A stretch of DNA of 21,331 nt from a virus. Under the pieces are notes generated by a model that saw nothing but the letters and a program-made list of their open reading frames with translations, had not been told where the DNA came from and did no database searches. This document shows positions 4,809-12,814 of the stretch, in pieces. Both the position numbers and the translations under genes were made by a program. The DNA is taken from IMG/VR virus record IMGVR_UViG_3300002460_000191, positions 1-21,331 of that record. One strand, written 5' to 3'. How positions within the stretch are numbered: the stretch's first letter is position 1; every line of letters starts with the position of its first letter.

Positions 4809-6430
4809 TGGACAAAGAACAAGTAAGAGCACAGGCCCACATACTCAACCCTGCGGTATGGGTATTAGATAACGAGCTGATCAATGAAAACCAGCAGCCG
4901 TTTGAGTTCGACGACCACCGCTTCATGCTACAACCCTACGCTGACTCTAGCCCTGACCAAGTAATTATGAAATCAGCACAGGTCGGGTGGTCAGTAGCGG
5001 CGATACTTAAGAGCGTCCATGCCGCCGCATTATTAAAGCTGAATGTTATATACATACTGCCCACCAGAAACGCCTCTGGTGAGTTCGTAGTACCTAAGGT
5101 TAATCCGATGTTACAGCGCAACCCATCATTAGCCGCTCTGGTCAAAAGTACCGATAACAAGTCACTGAAACAGGTAGGCGACAGGTTTATTTACTTCAAG
5201 GGTGCGTTCCACAGGGGTGAGGCCGTTTCTACTACTGCTGACCTCGTGATAGCTGACGAGTTTGACATATCCGACCAAGCAGTATTAACGACCTATGAAT
5301 CACGCTTACAAGCTTCAAAATACGCCTGGTTCTGGCGGTTTTCTAACCCAACAATCCCAGGCTTCGGGGTGCATGAGCTGTTCCAAGAGTCTGACCAGAT
5401 GACTTGGTTCGTGACCTGTCCCCATTGCGGGTATGAGTGGTACATGGAGTTCGAGCGAGGCGAGAGAAGCCACCATGTAGATGTTGAGAAAGGGATATAC
5501 GCTTGCGGTAAGTGCCTGAAAGAACTGCCCGATGACGATCGACAATCAGGCAGGTGGATCGCCAGATACCCGAATCGAACTAGACGCGGTTATCACATCT
5601 CCCAGTTGATTGTGCCTTGGGTGCCAGCTAAGAAGATTGTCCAACAATCGACCAAATCTCCTGATTTCTTTAATAACTTCGTACTAGGGCTTCCGTATCA
5701 AGCTAGTGAACTCCTAGTAAACCGTGACTCGATACTAGGCTGTCTATCCAGAGATGTAGGCAAAAGACAGGACTTCGTACTGGGAGTCGATAACGGACTT
5801 ATCAAGCACTGGGTGCTGGGTAACAGGGAAGGAATCTTAGCTTACGGCAAAACTGAGCACTGGGAAGACATCGAGCGCATGATTAAGACCTATAATGCTA
5901 CAACTGTAATAGACGCACTGCCTGATTTCACGATTCCTCAACAGTTAGTCCAGAAGTACCGAGGGAAAGTACACGTCCACTACTACGTCCACAATGCCAA
6001 GGATATAGATGTTTCGAGAACGGGTGACGGCATGAAGCAGGGTGTTATCCAGTCGGACAGGACTAAGATATTCGACCAAGTGGCCGCTGAGTTTAACTCT
6101 AGGAACTTCGCCATCTATGTTGGCGAACACGCTATGAATGATTACATCTACCACTGGGAGAATATGTACCGAATTGTCGAGGAAGATACTCGTGGAATCG
6201 AACGGGGTAAATGGGAAACCAAAGAGAACCGGCCCGACCACTGGGCTCACGCCACAGTTTATTACCGTGTTGGGGTAGGTAAGGCTCTAGGCCCGGACGA
6301 CTCAGGTGCGGTCAGAGGGCCACAGCCCACCAAGAAGGAGGCGATAACGGTTGACCCTGTGACCAATACCGTGCCGGCGATAGATGTTCTGGAAATGGCA
6401 AGGAAAACTAATCGAAAGGTCAAGATATGA
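4808..6430 (+). CDS. terL: Terminase large subunit, lambda gpA-like
   Basis: 540 residues; ATG 4808 is preferred over the TTG at 4784 because it is coupled to the previous stop. This is the ATP-driven DNA-packaging motor and nuclease that docks on the portal. The adenine/Walker A region is KSAQVGWS (residues 55-62), very close to the KSARVGYS of lambda gpA, and Walker B is LVIADEFD (146-153). A zinc site CPHC...CGKC (204/207, 233/236) is also typical of the gpA family. The C-terminal nuclease carries acidic residues in LGVDNG (Asp328), VIDALPD (Asp369, Asp373) and PDHWAHA (Asp477). It ends by overlapping the next gene by four bases (ATGA). Confidence 0.93.
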   Translation: MDKEQVRAQAHILNPAVWVLDNELINENQQPFEFDDHRFMLQPYADSSPDQVIMKSAQVGWSVAAILKSVHAAALLKLNVIYILPTRNASGEFVVPKVNPMLQRNPSLAALVKSTDNKSLKQVGDRFIYFKGAFHRGEAVSTTADLVIADEFDISDQAVLTTYESRLQASKYAWFWRFSNPTIPGFGVHELFQESDQMTWFVTCPHCGYEWYMEFERGERSHHVDVEKGIYACGKCLKELPDDDRQSGRWIARYPNRTRRGYHISQLIVPWVPAKKIVQQSTKSPDFFNNFVLGLPYQASELLVNRDSILGCLSRDVGKRQDFVLGVDNGLIKHWVLGNREGILAYGKTEHWEDIERMIKTYNATTVIDALPDFTIPQQLVQKYRGKVHVHYYVHNAKDIDVSRTGDGMKQGVIQSDRTKIFDQVAAEFNSRNFAIYVGEHAMNDYIYHWENMYRIVEEDTRGIERGKWETKENRPDHWAHATVYYRVGVGKALGPDDSGAVRGPQPTKKEAITVDPVTNTVPAIDVLEMARKTNRKVKI

Positions 6431-6681
6431 GATTTGATGAACCCCTAAGACATGATGACGACCCGCCTATTTCAGTATTCCTGTCCAGCGACAAGCATTC
6501 GGATGGGTTGTACCACATCGTCCACTGTTTCTACTGCGGTAAACCTTATAGCACGACAGTCAACACGATTACACGGGTTCTAGTAGACCAACCGGCTAAT
6601 GTTGCTGTAGCCACAGTCCATACGGGCATTGGAAACACCTGTAAAAGGTGCAAAGCCACATACCGATTCGTCATGCTATAA
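6427..6681 (+). CDS. Zinc-ribbon protein downstream of terL
   Basis: 84 residues, ATGA-coupled to terL. Cys34/Cys37 (CFYC) and Cys72/Cys75 (CKRC) form a zinc ribbon split by about 35 residues of beta-rich sequence. The N-terminus is acidic and His-containing. Its last codons overlap the -10 region of an extended promoter (6674-6682). The position between terminase and portal suggests a packaging or head role, but no family is recognised. Confidence 0.65.
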   Translation: MRFDEPLRHDDDPPISVFLSSDKHSDGLYHIVHCFYCGKPYSTTVNTITRVLVDQPANVAVATVHTGIGNTCKRCKATYRFVML

Positions 6682-6682
6682 T
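6674..6682 (+). promoter_or_regulatory. Orphan extended -10 promoter (TGCTATAAT)
   Basis: A perfect extended -10, TGC followed by TATAAT at 6677-6682, overlaps the last codons of the zinc-ribbon gene. No TTGACA-like -35 is seen 17 bases upstream, which extended -10 promoters can tolerate. It lies about 70 bases upstream of the main portal promoter and is followed by GAGC-TAG-GCTC rather than the AAGCCC hairpin. It may be a second start or a decayed copy. Confidence 0.5.
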
Positions 6683-6714
6683 TGAGCTAGGCTCGCTGGC
6701 CCATCGAAACTTAA

Positions 6715-6741
6715 CAGGGGTAAATTGCTTATTCGCCCCTG
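6715..6741 (+). other. Hairpin enclosing the -35 of the portal promoter
   Basis: CAGGGG (6715-6720) pairs with CCCCTG (6736-6741), extendable by one T-G pair, with a loop of about 13-15 bases. The loop contains TTGCTT, the -35 of the next promoter. There is no T-run after it. In RNA from the upstream operon it would form just before the portal promoter; as DNA it could be an operator-like inverted repeat. Confidence 0.35.
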
Positions 6742-6753
6742 ATTTGCTATAAT
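6725..6753 (+). promoter_or_regulatory. Portal promoter, class II (hairpin leader)
   Basis: -35 TTGCTT (6725-6730), 17-base spacer, -10 TATAAT (6748-6753) with an extended TGC. A transcript would start near 6760, a few bases before the AAGCCC hairpin. One of four promoters in the window with the same spacing to a terminator-like hairpin. Confidence 0.8.
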
Positions 6754-6763
6754 ACATACCAAC

Positions 6764-6796
6764 AAGCCCACACTGGCTATCAGTGGGGCTTTTTTT
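6764..6796 (+). terminator. Terminator-like leader hairpin before the portal gene
   Basis: AAGCCC (6764-6769), a bulged A, then CACTG pairs with CAGTG and GGGCTT (6781-6791), an 11-bp stem with a five-base loop, followed by seven T. It has the form of a strong intrinsic terminator but lies between the promoter and the portal ATG, so it would stop transcripts at about 37 nt unless read through. The internal GGCT (6775-6778) can pair with AGCC (6765-6768) instead. Confidence 0.75.
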
Positions 6797-6800
6797 ATTT

Positions 6801-8840
6801 ATGGAAGAAACTACACCCTCAGACGAACAGGCGGCGATTGATATAGGTATCAAGGACGTTGACCTACTGCGCGAAATGCGTACGTCGGTTGAAGCGTCCG
6901 AAAAGTTCTGGAACGAAAACCCTAAATTCAAGCTCAAGGAAACGATAGAGAACAACATGAACCTCTACCTGCCGAACCACTGGAAGGGCAAGGAGGTCTA
7001 CGAGCACGAGAAAGAGAATCTTTACCAAGACCCCCGCATATTCATATCAGTCGAAACGATTATGGGCATGGTGGCTAGTAAACCGGCCTATCCCGAGGTC
7101 GCGCCCGATGAAGATACTGTAATAGCCCGTAAGTTAGCTGGTGATGTCCAAGAGGCGTGTTTCGCCCACGCCAAGAAATACCGCGTTGACGACCTTCAGG
7201 GCGTGGCCGGTAGGAACATGATAATCAAGAGAATCGGCTGGATTAAACTTCGTTATGACAGCACGATTGATGATATAAAACCCGAGGTATGCGACCCGCT
7301 TGATATAACTGTAGACAAAGACGCGCGGTTCATGGGCAATCCGCGGTTTATAGCCCATAGGATTAGAAACAAGCCAGCCGAAGAATTGATAGCCATGTTT
7401 CCCGGCGGTGAGCAAGCGATACTAAAAGCATGGGGCTGTGAGAGACAAAAGAAGAACGGCGATCTGGTGGCTTACAAATCCCAGTTAAGCAAGCGCAAAG
7501 ATGTCTGGGAGATATGGTTTACCTATTATAAGGACGGCCCGAAGGAAGGGCTGATGGTCTGTGATTACGACTTCCAAAACATGTTCTTCAAAGGTCCGAA
7601 CCCCAACTGGAATTATGAGGAGGAAGAAGATTCGCTGACTAACTTCCTAGACACCCCGCCTAAACCCTTCATAGAGTTCGTGTACTTGTCAGACGGGATT
7701 ACATTCATTCCTCCGACCAGCGCGGTAGAACAAGCCGCCGGCTTGCAGAAGAACCTTGACAAACGGGGCAAGCAGATAATCGAGAACGCCGACCAGTCGG
7801 CCGGTGGGATAGTATTCAGTACCGACGCGATGACCAAAGAGGAGGCCGAGAAGTTGATCGGTGCGCCTGATGAGCGAGTAGGAGTTAAGGGCAAGGTAAC
7901 AGATGCTATGATGCGCCTAGCTCCTAATCTACTCCCGACCTATGTAATAGAGGACAAGGTTGACGCTCGTAATGAGATAGACGCTATCTTCGGGACTCAT
8001 AAGCCGACAAGGGGCGAATCAACTAACCGTACAGCGACGCAGGATGTCTTACAGCAACAGCAGGACCTTACTCGCCAAGATGAGATTTCAAGAGCCTTGC
8101 AAAGGGCGATGTCTAAGTATTATCAGATTCTTGTGCAGATGATGAAGGTCTATTACCGGGAAGACCACTGGTTCAAAGTCAACGGCGAGGACGGACAGTT
8201 CGACTTTATTGTGATGCGTTCAGACCTTATCCGTGACGGTATTGATGTGTCAGTCCAAACTGGTTCGATGGCACCGCCGGACAAGATTAGTGAGAGAAGC
8301 GCGGTCATGCAGTTACTACAAGCTGATATGGTTGACCCAATGACAGTATATGAAACACTAGGCATCCCGAACCCCAAGAAGACCCTCGAGCGAACAATTA
8401 AGTGGAAACTCGACCCCATGTCCTTCAGCACCGAAGTCCAAGACGAGACGTTTGAGCGACAGGCCTTCATGGATATACAGATGCTTAACAGGGGTGAATT
8501 CCCCAAGCTGAGAGGTGAAATTACTCCACGCCACCTAGAGTTCCATCGACAGTACATGAGCGGCGGTGAGTATGACGAGCTGGAAGACAATATCAAGAAC
8601 CTGCACCTAGAACACGTCAAGATGGAAATGCAACAGGCTAATAAACTCTTACAAACCGCCATGTCCCAGGCCCCGACTCAACCCGAGCTAGATGCCGCGG
8701 CTAAGCAGGAAACTCAGCAAGCCCAATCAGCCGTAAGTATGGGCGTGGCTCAACCGGCAGAGCAACCGCCGGGCGCAGCACCAGCCCCGCAGGGTTCATC
8801 CGAACAGCAGTCCAACAGCGGACAGCTTCCAATAGCTTAA
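6801..8840 (+). CDS. Portal protein
   Basis: 679 residues from ATG 6801; the GTG at 6783 lies inside the terminator hairpin and is rejected. The portal is the dodecameric ring at the capsid vertex through which DNA enters, docking terminase and later the tail adaptor. The length, the N-terminal acidic helical region, and the C-terminal part (SVQTGSMAPPDKISERSAVMQL, about residues 490-510, and the LGIPNPKKTLE loop) resemble large P22/SU10-type portals. The C-terminal 60 residues are Gln, Ala and Pro rich and disordered, as in portals with a barrel extension. It follows terL and precedes the scaffold, the standard order. There is no clear Shine-Dalgarno: the ATG directly follows a U-rich tract after the hairpin. 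Confidence 0.85.
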   Translation: MEETTPSDEQAAIDIGIKDVDLLREMRTSVEASEKFWNENPKFKLKETIENNMNLYLPNHWKGKEVYEHEKENLYQDPRIFISVETIMGMVASKPAYPEVAPDEDTVIARKLAGDVQEACFAHAKKYRVDDLQGVAGRNMIIKRIGWIKLRYDSTIDDIKPEVCDPLDITVDKDARFMGNPRFIAHRIRNKPAEELIAMFPGGEQAILKAWGCERQKKNGDLVAYKSQLSKRKDVWEIWFTYYKDGPKEGLMVCDYDFQNMFFKGPNPNWNYEEEEDSLTNFLDTPPKPFIEFVYLSDGITFIPPTSAVEQAAGLQKNLDKRGKQIIENADQSAGGIVFSTDAMTKEEAEKLIGAPDERVGVKGKVTDAMMRLAPNLLPTYVIEDKVDARNEIDAIFGTHKPTRGESTNRTATQDVLQQQQDLTRQDEISRALQRAMSKYYQILVQMMKVYYREDHWFKVNGEDGQFDFIVMRSDLIRDGIDVSVQTGSMAPPDKISERSAVMQLLQADMVDPMTVYETLGIPNPKKTLERTIKWKLDPMSFSTEVQDETFERQAFMDIQMLNRGEFPKLRGEITPRHLEFHRQYMSGGEYDELEDNIKNLHLEHVKMEMQQANKLLQTAMSQAPTQPELDAAAKQETQQAQSAVSMGVAQPAEQPPGAAPAPQGSSEQQSNSGQLPIA

Positions 8841-8873
8841 GAAGTATGGTATAATGTGTAAACATAAGGAGTA
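8827..8873 (+). promoter_or_regulatory. Scaffold promoter, class I (16-nt SD leader)
   Basis: -35-like TTCCAA (8827-8832), 17-base spacer, extended -10 TGG with TATAAT (8850-8855), then GTAAACATAAGGAGTA (8858-8873), whose AAGGAG (8866-8871) is the ribosome-binding site six bases before the ATG at 8877. The 16-base leader is identical to the one before the HNH gene at 13338. The transcript's untranslated leader would be only about 15 bases. Confidence 0.8.
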
Positions 8874-8876
8874 GGC

Positions 8877-9830
8877 ATGGCAGATAAAGTAGATGCCCCA
8901 GCGGAAGCTGTAGGCGCAGACGAGCCACAAGTTACTGGCCCAACATCAACAAACCTAGAAAATGAAATTGAAAGTGCGTTAGAGGAGGCACCAAGTGAAG
9001 AAGTCAATGATAGTCCCGCATCCGATGTGGGAGAAGGTTCCGGTGAAGAAGGGAACGATGGTTCCGGGGACATTGCTGGAAATCAAGGAGATAGTGATGA
9101 TGAAGGACGAAGCGTGGGAGATGATGACGCAGCTCCTATACCCCCTCCCAGTCCAGCGCCAGAATACAACCAACCAGCCCCCGAACTAGACACCGACATA
9201 TCAATACCGGCAGACCACAAGATTGTCTTGCAGGGATTTGACAAAGACGGTAATCCTAAAGAGTTCTACCTGACATCAACGGCTGATTTAGCCAAACTAC
9301 CCAAGAGTGGATTTGAACCGGCTAATTATCCGCATTTGATGGCTGTGTCGGCGGAACTCGCCAGACGAGCCGTGCGTGAGGAAGACGCTGATGCCGCCAG
9401 AACTAGTCTGGAACAAGAAACCCAAGCCCGTGAACAAGCCGCGAGAGAAGCAGAAGATTTACGCAATACATGGACGGGTGAGGCGGAAGAACTGGCTAAG
9501 AATGGTCAACTACCATCAGTTCCCAAGACCGCCAAAGAACAGAACGACCCCGAACATCCCTATAATAAAAGGGTCAACGAGGTCAAAGAGTTCATGCGTG
9601 AGGAGCTGAAAGCCAAACGTCCGTTACAGAGCTTTGTACATGCACTAGGATTACTAGAAGCAAAAGAACTAAAAGCTGAAAAAGCTACCAAGCAGAAAGA
9701 GATTGACGAGCGTAAAAAACGCTCAGGATCGCTGGTGATGGGTTCCGGTTCTGGCAATTCTACTCCATCTACCGGACTACGACCCGGCATGAGTGTTGAT
9801 GCCGTCATTGACGAAGCACTAGCGACTTAA
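8877..9830 (+). CDS. Capsid scaffolding protein
   Basis: 317 residues. Scaffolds guide procapsid assembly with the capsid protein and leave or are degraded before packaging. Position between portal and major capsid gene, an extremely acidic low-complexity N-terminal third (Glu, Asp, Ser, Gly, Pro to about residue 105), a charged helical, coiled-coil region (about 160-205 and 235-285) and a short Gly/Ser linker before a helical C-terminus (SVDAVIDEALAT) are all typical. The C-terminal helix is the expected capsid-binding end. There is no protease motif, so it is a plain scaffold rather than a protease-scaffold fusion. It has its own strong promoter, consistent with high copy number. Confidence 0.75.
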   Translation: MADKVDAPAEAVGADEPQVTGPTSTNLENEIESALEEAPSEEVNDSPASDVGEGSGEEGNDGSGDIAGNQGDSDDEGRSVGDDDAAPIPPPSPAPEYNQPAPELDTDISIPADHKIVLQGFDKDGNPKEFYLTSTADLAKLPKSGFEPANYPHLMAVSAELARRAVREEDADAARTSLEQETQAREQAAREAEDLRNTWTGEAEELAKNGQLPSVPKTAKEQNDPEHPYNKRVNEVKEFMREELKAKRPLQSFVHALGLLEAKELKAEKATKQKEIDERKKRSGSLVMGSGSGNSTPSTGLRPGMSVDAVIDEALAT

Positions 9831-9839
9831 AAAACACGG

Positions 9840-9868
9840 TTGTAAAAATGCGTTAAGTGTGCTATAGT
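9840..9868 (+). promoter_or_regulatory. Capsid promoter, class II
   Basis: -35 TTGTAA (9840-9845), 17-base spacer, -10 TATAGT (9863-9868) with upstream TGC. Starts ten bases after the scaffold stop. The hairpin AAGCCC begins exactly ten bases after the -10. Expected start of transcription is near 9875, about 97 bases before the capsid ATG. Confidence 0.8.
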
Positions 9869-9878
9869 TCTAGATAAG

Positions 9879-9914
9879 AAGCCCCTTTGGCTCAGGCCAA
9901 GGGGGCTATTTTTT
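9879..9914 (+). terminator. Terminator-like leader hairpin before the capsid gene
   Basis: AGCCCCTTTGGC (9880-9891) pairs with GCCAAGGGGGCT (9896-9907) through 12 bp, one a G-U, around a TCAG loop, and is followed by A and six T. It would end the scaffold transcript efficiently and also terminate RNA from the promoter at 9863 after about 40 nt. GGCT (9889-9892) can pair with AGCC (9880-9883) in an exclusive alternative. The capsid ribosome-binding site (GGGGAA, from 9961) lies downstream. Confidence 0.8.
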
Positions 9915-9971
9915 ATACCCCGAAACCTCAACAAAGACGGCTTCCTCTATTAATCAACAAGGGGAATAAGT

Positions 9972-11042
9972 ATGGTATTCGGAACCAGAGTTACGTCCAT
10001 CACCCAGGACAAGATTGTTCCTGTAGTCATCGATGCCGTTCTGAACAGCAATGTTCTGATGGCTCGTATCTTCATGCGGGACAACAAGCGCTGGAGTGGT
10101 GAGACGCTACGCATACCTCTACAGGTAAGCAAACCGACTACTGGTGGTGCTTTCGACGGTGTAGATACCTTCGACACATCATTGGCTGACACCCGCCAGC
10201 GGCAATCATTCGAGCCCAAGGCGTACTATCAGAGCGTAGTCGTATCTGGCATGGAAGCATCGGCGAACTCCGGTTCAGATGCCGAAGTGCTCAATCTAGT
10301 AAAAGTAACGATGGAAGAAGCCAAGAACGCCATGTGCGATTCTGTAGGCACACTTCTATATAGCACAGGTTCTGGCAAGAACTTCCAAGGTCTAGGCGCA
10401 ATCGTTGATGATGGTACTAACACCTCAACCTACGGTTCACTCTCACGAACAACCTACAGCTTGCTAAACTCAACAGTTACCGCATCAGGCGGGACGTTGA
10501 CACTGGCAAACCTAGCAACTCCATTCCGAGGTGCTTCGGCCGCCAGCTCTGCTCGGAACCGACCAACCGTTTTGGTAACAACCGAAACTGTCTGGGACTT
10601 GTACGAGTCACTACTGACACCAACCGTTCGAGCCAACTACGACGCATCAGGCCGCCCACAGGTTACTGCCTTCAGTAAGCCGGGCCGCATGATCCAAGGC
10701 GAGGAAGCTCTCAAGGGCGCACAGGGATTTGACGCACTATCATGGCGCGGCATTCCGGTAGTAGCCGATGAGAAGGCCGACTCCGGTGTAGTCTTCCAAT
10801 TAAATGAGAACTTCCTGCACTGGTACTCGCTCAAGGGTGTGGACCTACAGACTAAGGAAGTCATTAAGGGCGGGGTTGACTCAGTTTACTCCGAAGCTCC
10901 TAAGGACTACCCGATACAGTGGAAAGACCTACAGATGCCTACCAACCAGTACGCAGAGGTTGGACAGTTCATCATGCTTGGCAACCTGATCTCTGAGCAT
11001 ACTCGACGACACGCAAAACTAACCGGCGTAACGAGCGCTTAA
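9972..11042 (+). CDS. Major capsid protein, HK97-fold
   Basis: 356 residues; GGGGAA in AAGGGGAATAAGT upstream supports the ATG. This is the shell subunit. The size, the position after the scaffold, an N-arm followed by a basic E-loop-like segment (RDNKRWSGETLRIPLQVSK, about residues 36-54), a helical spine region (about 100-125) and a P-domain segment RNRPTVLVTTETVWDLYESLL (about 194-215) with the later FDALSWRGIPVVAD strand are typical of HK97-fold capsid proteins. There is no N-terminal delta domain, which agrees with a separate scaffold. Only one cysteine (in NAMCDS). Confidence 0.9.
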   Translation: MVFGTRVTSITQDKIVPVVIDAVLNSNVLMARIFMRDNKRWSGETLRIPLQVSKPTTGGAFDGVDTFDTSLADTRQRQSFEPKAYYQSVVVSGMEASANSGSDAEVLNLVKVTMEEAKNAMCDSVGTLLYSTGSGKNFQGLGAIVDDGTNTSTYGSLSRTTYSLLNSTVTASGGTLTLANLATPFRGASAASSARNRPTVLVTTETVWDLYESLLTPTVRANYDASGRPQVTAFSKPGRMIQGEEALKGAQGFDALSWRGIPVVADEKADSGVVFQLNENFLHWYSLKGVDLQTKEVIKGGVDSVYSEAPKDYPIQWKDLQMPTNQYAEVGQFIMLGNLISEHTRRHAKLTGVTSA

Positions 11043-11052
11043 GGAGAATAAT

Positions 11053-11775
11053 ATGGGATTACAAGCACAAGCAGAAATCTTCGGCCAAGATTTTAGAGAC
11101 ACTTCATCGGTTAAGCAAAACCGAATTGGGCAGAAGGGCGAAACACTAGATGGCCGCGCCTATCGCTACTCATTAGTCGGAGGCGTAACTCTCGACCCAG
11201 GTAAAATCTGTGTCGCTGAAACAGTTGACACCGACGCAACCAACAGGACAGTGGCTCGAACATACGTAGCCGGTGTAACTGAGGTCATCGTAGATGCCGC
11301 AGGTGCAGTAGCAGCTAACCGCTACACGGATGGTTACTTAAGCATCACCGACGCGACGGGAGAGGGCGGAGCAAGCTATCTCGTAGAAAGCAACACTGTA
11401 ACTTCTGGTGCAGCCGAAATGACCGTTGTGCTGGCAGAGCCGACTGAGGTAGCTCTAACCATAGACGTATCTGAGGCTAGCTTAACCGCGAACCCTTGGA
11501 GTGGAGTCCTCGTATCCATTGCAGATCAGCTAGACATGGCTGTGGGTATCCCGAACGTCAGCATCACTAACGCAGAGTACGGCTGGTTACAGACTAGAGG
11601 CGTTGTCGCTGCACTAGCAGACGAATCATACGCAATAGGTCAAGAGCTGGTAATCGGCTCAAGCGTTGTCGGCGCTCTCGAAGCCCACGACGCGGCCGGC
11701 GAACAGACAGTCGGTGTAGCAATAGTCGCAGGCGTAGATACTGAATACCGCGAAGTTTACCTAAACATAGACTGA
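11053..11775 (+). CDS. Structural protein next to capsid, probable decoration protein
   Basis: 240 residues, ten bases after the capsid stop with TAAGGAGAATA as ribosome-binding site, so cotranscribed and probably abundant. The sequence is almost all beta: short Gly/Thr/Val-rich strands, acidic, no cysteine. The N-terminal GQKGETLDGRAYRYSLVGG and later VGVAIVAGVDTEYREVYLNI segments look like a beta-barrel that caps capsomers. Head decoration or a minor capsid protein is the best call from position and composition; I do not recognise a named family. Confidence 0.65.
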   Translation: MGLQAQAEIFGQDFRDTSSVKQNRIGQKGETLDGRAYRYSLVGGVTLDPGKICVAETVDTDATNRTVARTYVAGVTEVIVDAAGAVAANRYTDGYLSITDATGEGGASYLVESNTVTSGAAEMTVVLAEPTEVALTIDVSEASLTANPWSGVLVSIADQLDMAVGIPNVSITNAEYGWLQTRGVVAALADESYAIGQELVIGSSVVGALEAHDAAGEQTVGVAIVAGVDTEYREVYLNID

Positions 11776-11804
11776 TAAGCGGACGTAAGAAATTAACTAA
11801 CTCG

Positions 11805-11831
11805 CCGTTGACCGGGCTAGACCCGAGACGG
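11805..11831 (+). other. Intergenic hairpin between decoration and beta-helix genes
   Basis: Outer CCGT/ACGG (11805-11808, 11828-11831) encloses CGGG-CTAGA-CCCG (11813-11825). No T-run follows, and AAAGGAG for the next gene begins about 10 bases later. It probably modulates mRNA stability or stoichiometry between the capsid pair and the next genes. Confidence 0.4.
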
Positions 11832-11852
11832 AGAAATTAAAAGGAGAACACA

Positions 11853-12812
11853 ATGGGAAAAGCAAGAGATCACATACCAACACTAAGATACGGAAATAAG
11901 ATATACCCGGAAGACATCGCCAGTATTCTAGGCTTGCCTTCAGTGGGAAATATCTACTACGTTGACCCCGGAACGGGAAGTGATAGCGCCGGCGGAAAGA
12001 GTCGTGATGACGCTTTCGCCACAGTCGCTGCTGCCTTTGCGGCACTAACAGCCGATCAAGACGATGTGGTTGTAATAGTCGGTTCTTCCTCTACGGGTAG
12101 AACTTCGGAAACTGTAGCTATCAATTGGAGCAAGAGACGAACCCACCTAGTAGGGAACGGCCCCGCAAGGAAAGTAAACCCTCGTAATGGGATGGGCTTT
12201 GCAGCCGCCCTGTCACCATGTCTTACGATTTCGGCTACTAACTGTTCATTTACCAACATCTCTATCGCCAGCTTTACCGACAACGATGTTTTAGTAGAAG
12301 TTACCGCTGGTAATAACACTTTCAACAACGTCCACTTCCAAGGCATCGGCCACGCCACTCCCGCTGGGGAAACCGGCGCACGATGCTTACTGATAACGGG
12401 TGCGGGTGAAAACGAGTTCTACAACTGTGTGTTCGGCATTGACACTGTTACCCGATCGGCTGCTAATGCCACTGTTGAAGTAACAGGCAGTTCGGCTAGA
12501 AACCGATTTGTTGGCTGTGACTTTGTGGTATTCACTTCCGATGCTGGAGTAGTCCACGTCAAGGCTGATACTGGAAATGCCTTTGAACGATTCCTACTGT
12601 TTGACAACTGCCTATTCCTTAACGCTGACTTGGATAGCTCGACTACCCTGACTGTGAACATGGACTTGTCCGCGACAGGAAATGGTACGGTCTTCCTGAA
12701 GGACTCATGGTCAAAGGGTGCTACTGACTGGACAAATACCTTCAGTCACCTATTCGTCACAATGCCTCTGGCCGACACCGATGAGGGCGGACTGACTAAA
12801 ATAGGTACTTAA
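11853..12812 (+). CDS. Right-handed parallel beta-helix structural protein
   Basis: 319 residues with AAAAGGAG upstream. An N-terminal segment with NIYYVDPGTGSDSAGGKSRDDAFATVAAA (about 33-60) is the classical entry of pectate-lyase-like beta-helices. After that come repeated N-x-F or F-x-N-C turns (CSFTNISIA, NTFNNVHF, NEFYNCVFG, NRFVGCDFV) spaced about 20-25 residues, which give the asparagine/aromatic ladders of a beta-helix. Beta-helices in phages form tailspikes, sugar-binding or depolymerising fibres and, less often, head decorations. Gene order next to the capsid favours a virion surface role. No catalytic triad can be assigned by eye. Confidence 0.7.
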   Translation: MGKARDHIPTLRYGNKIYPEDIASILGLPSVGNIYYVDPGTGSDSAGGKSRDDAFATVAAAFAALTADQDDVVVIVGSSSTGRTSETVAINWSKRRTHLVGNGPARKVNPRNGMGFAAALSPCLTISATNCSFTNISIASFTDNDVLVEVTAGNNTFNNVHFQGIGHATPAGETGARCLLITGAGENEFYNCVFGIDTVTRSAANATVEVTGSSARNRFVGCDFVVFTSDAGVVHVKADTGNAFERFLLFDNCLFLNADLDSSTTLTVNMDLSATGNGTVFLKDSWSKGATDWTNTFSHLFVTMPLADTDEGGLTKIGT

Positions 12813-12814
12813 AC

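Noticed and set aside
8153-8662. 169-aa minus-strand frame inside the portal gene
   Set aside because: Cys/Ser-rich shadow with no recognisable domain, opposite to a confident portal.
2748-9566. TATAAT at 2748, 5891 and 9561 as further promoters
   Set aside because: All three are inside genes, lack the upstream TGn shared by every accepted promoter, and have no conserved leader behind them.
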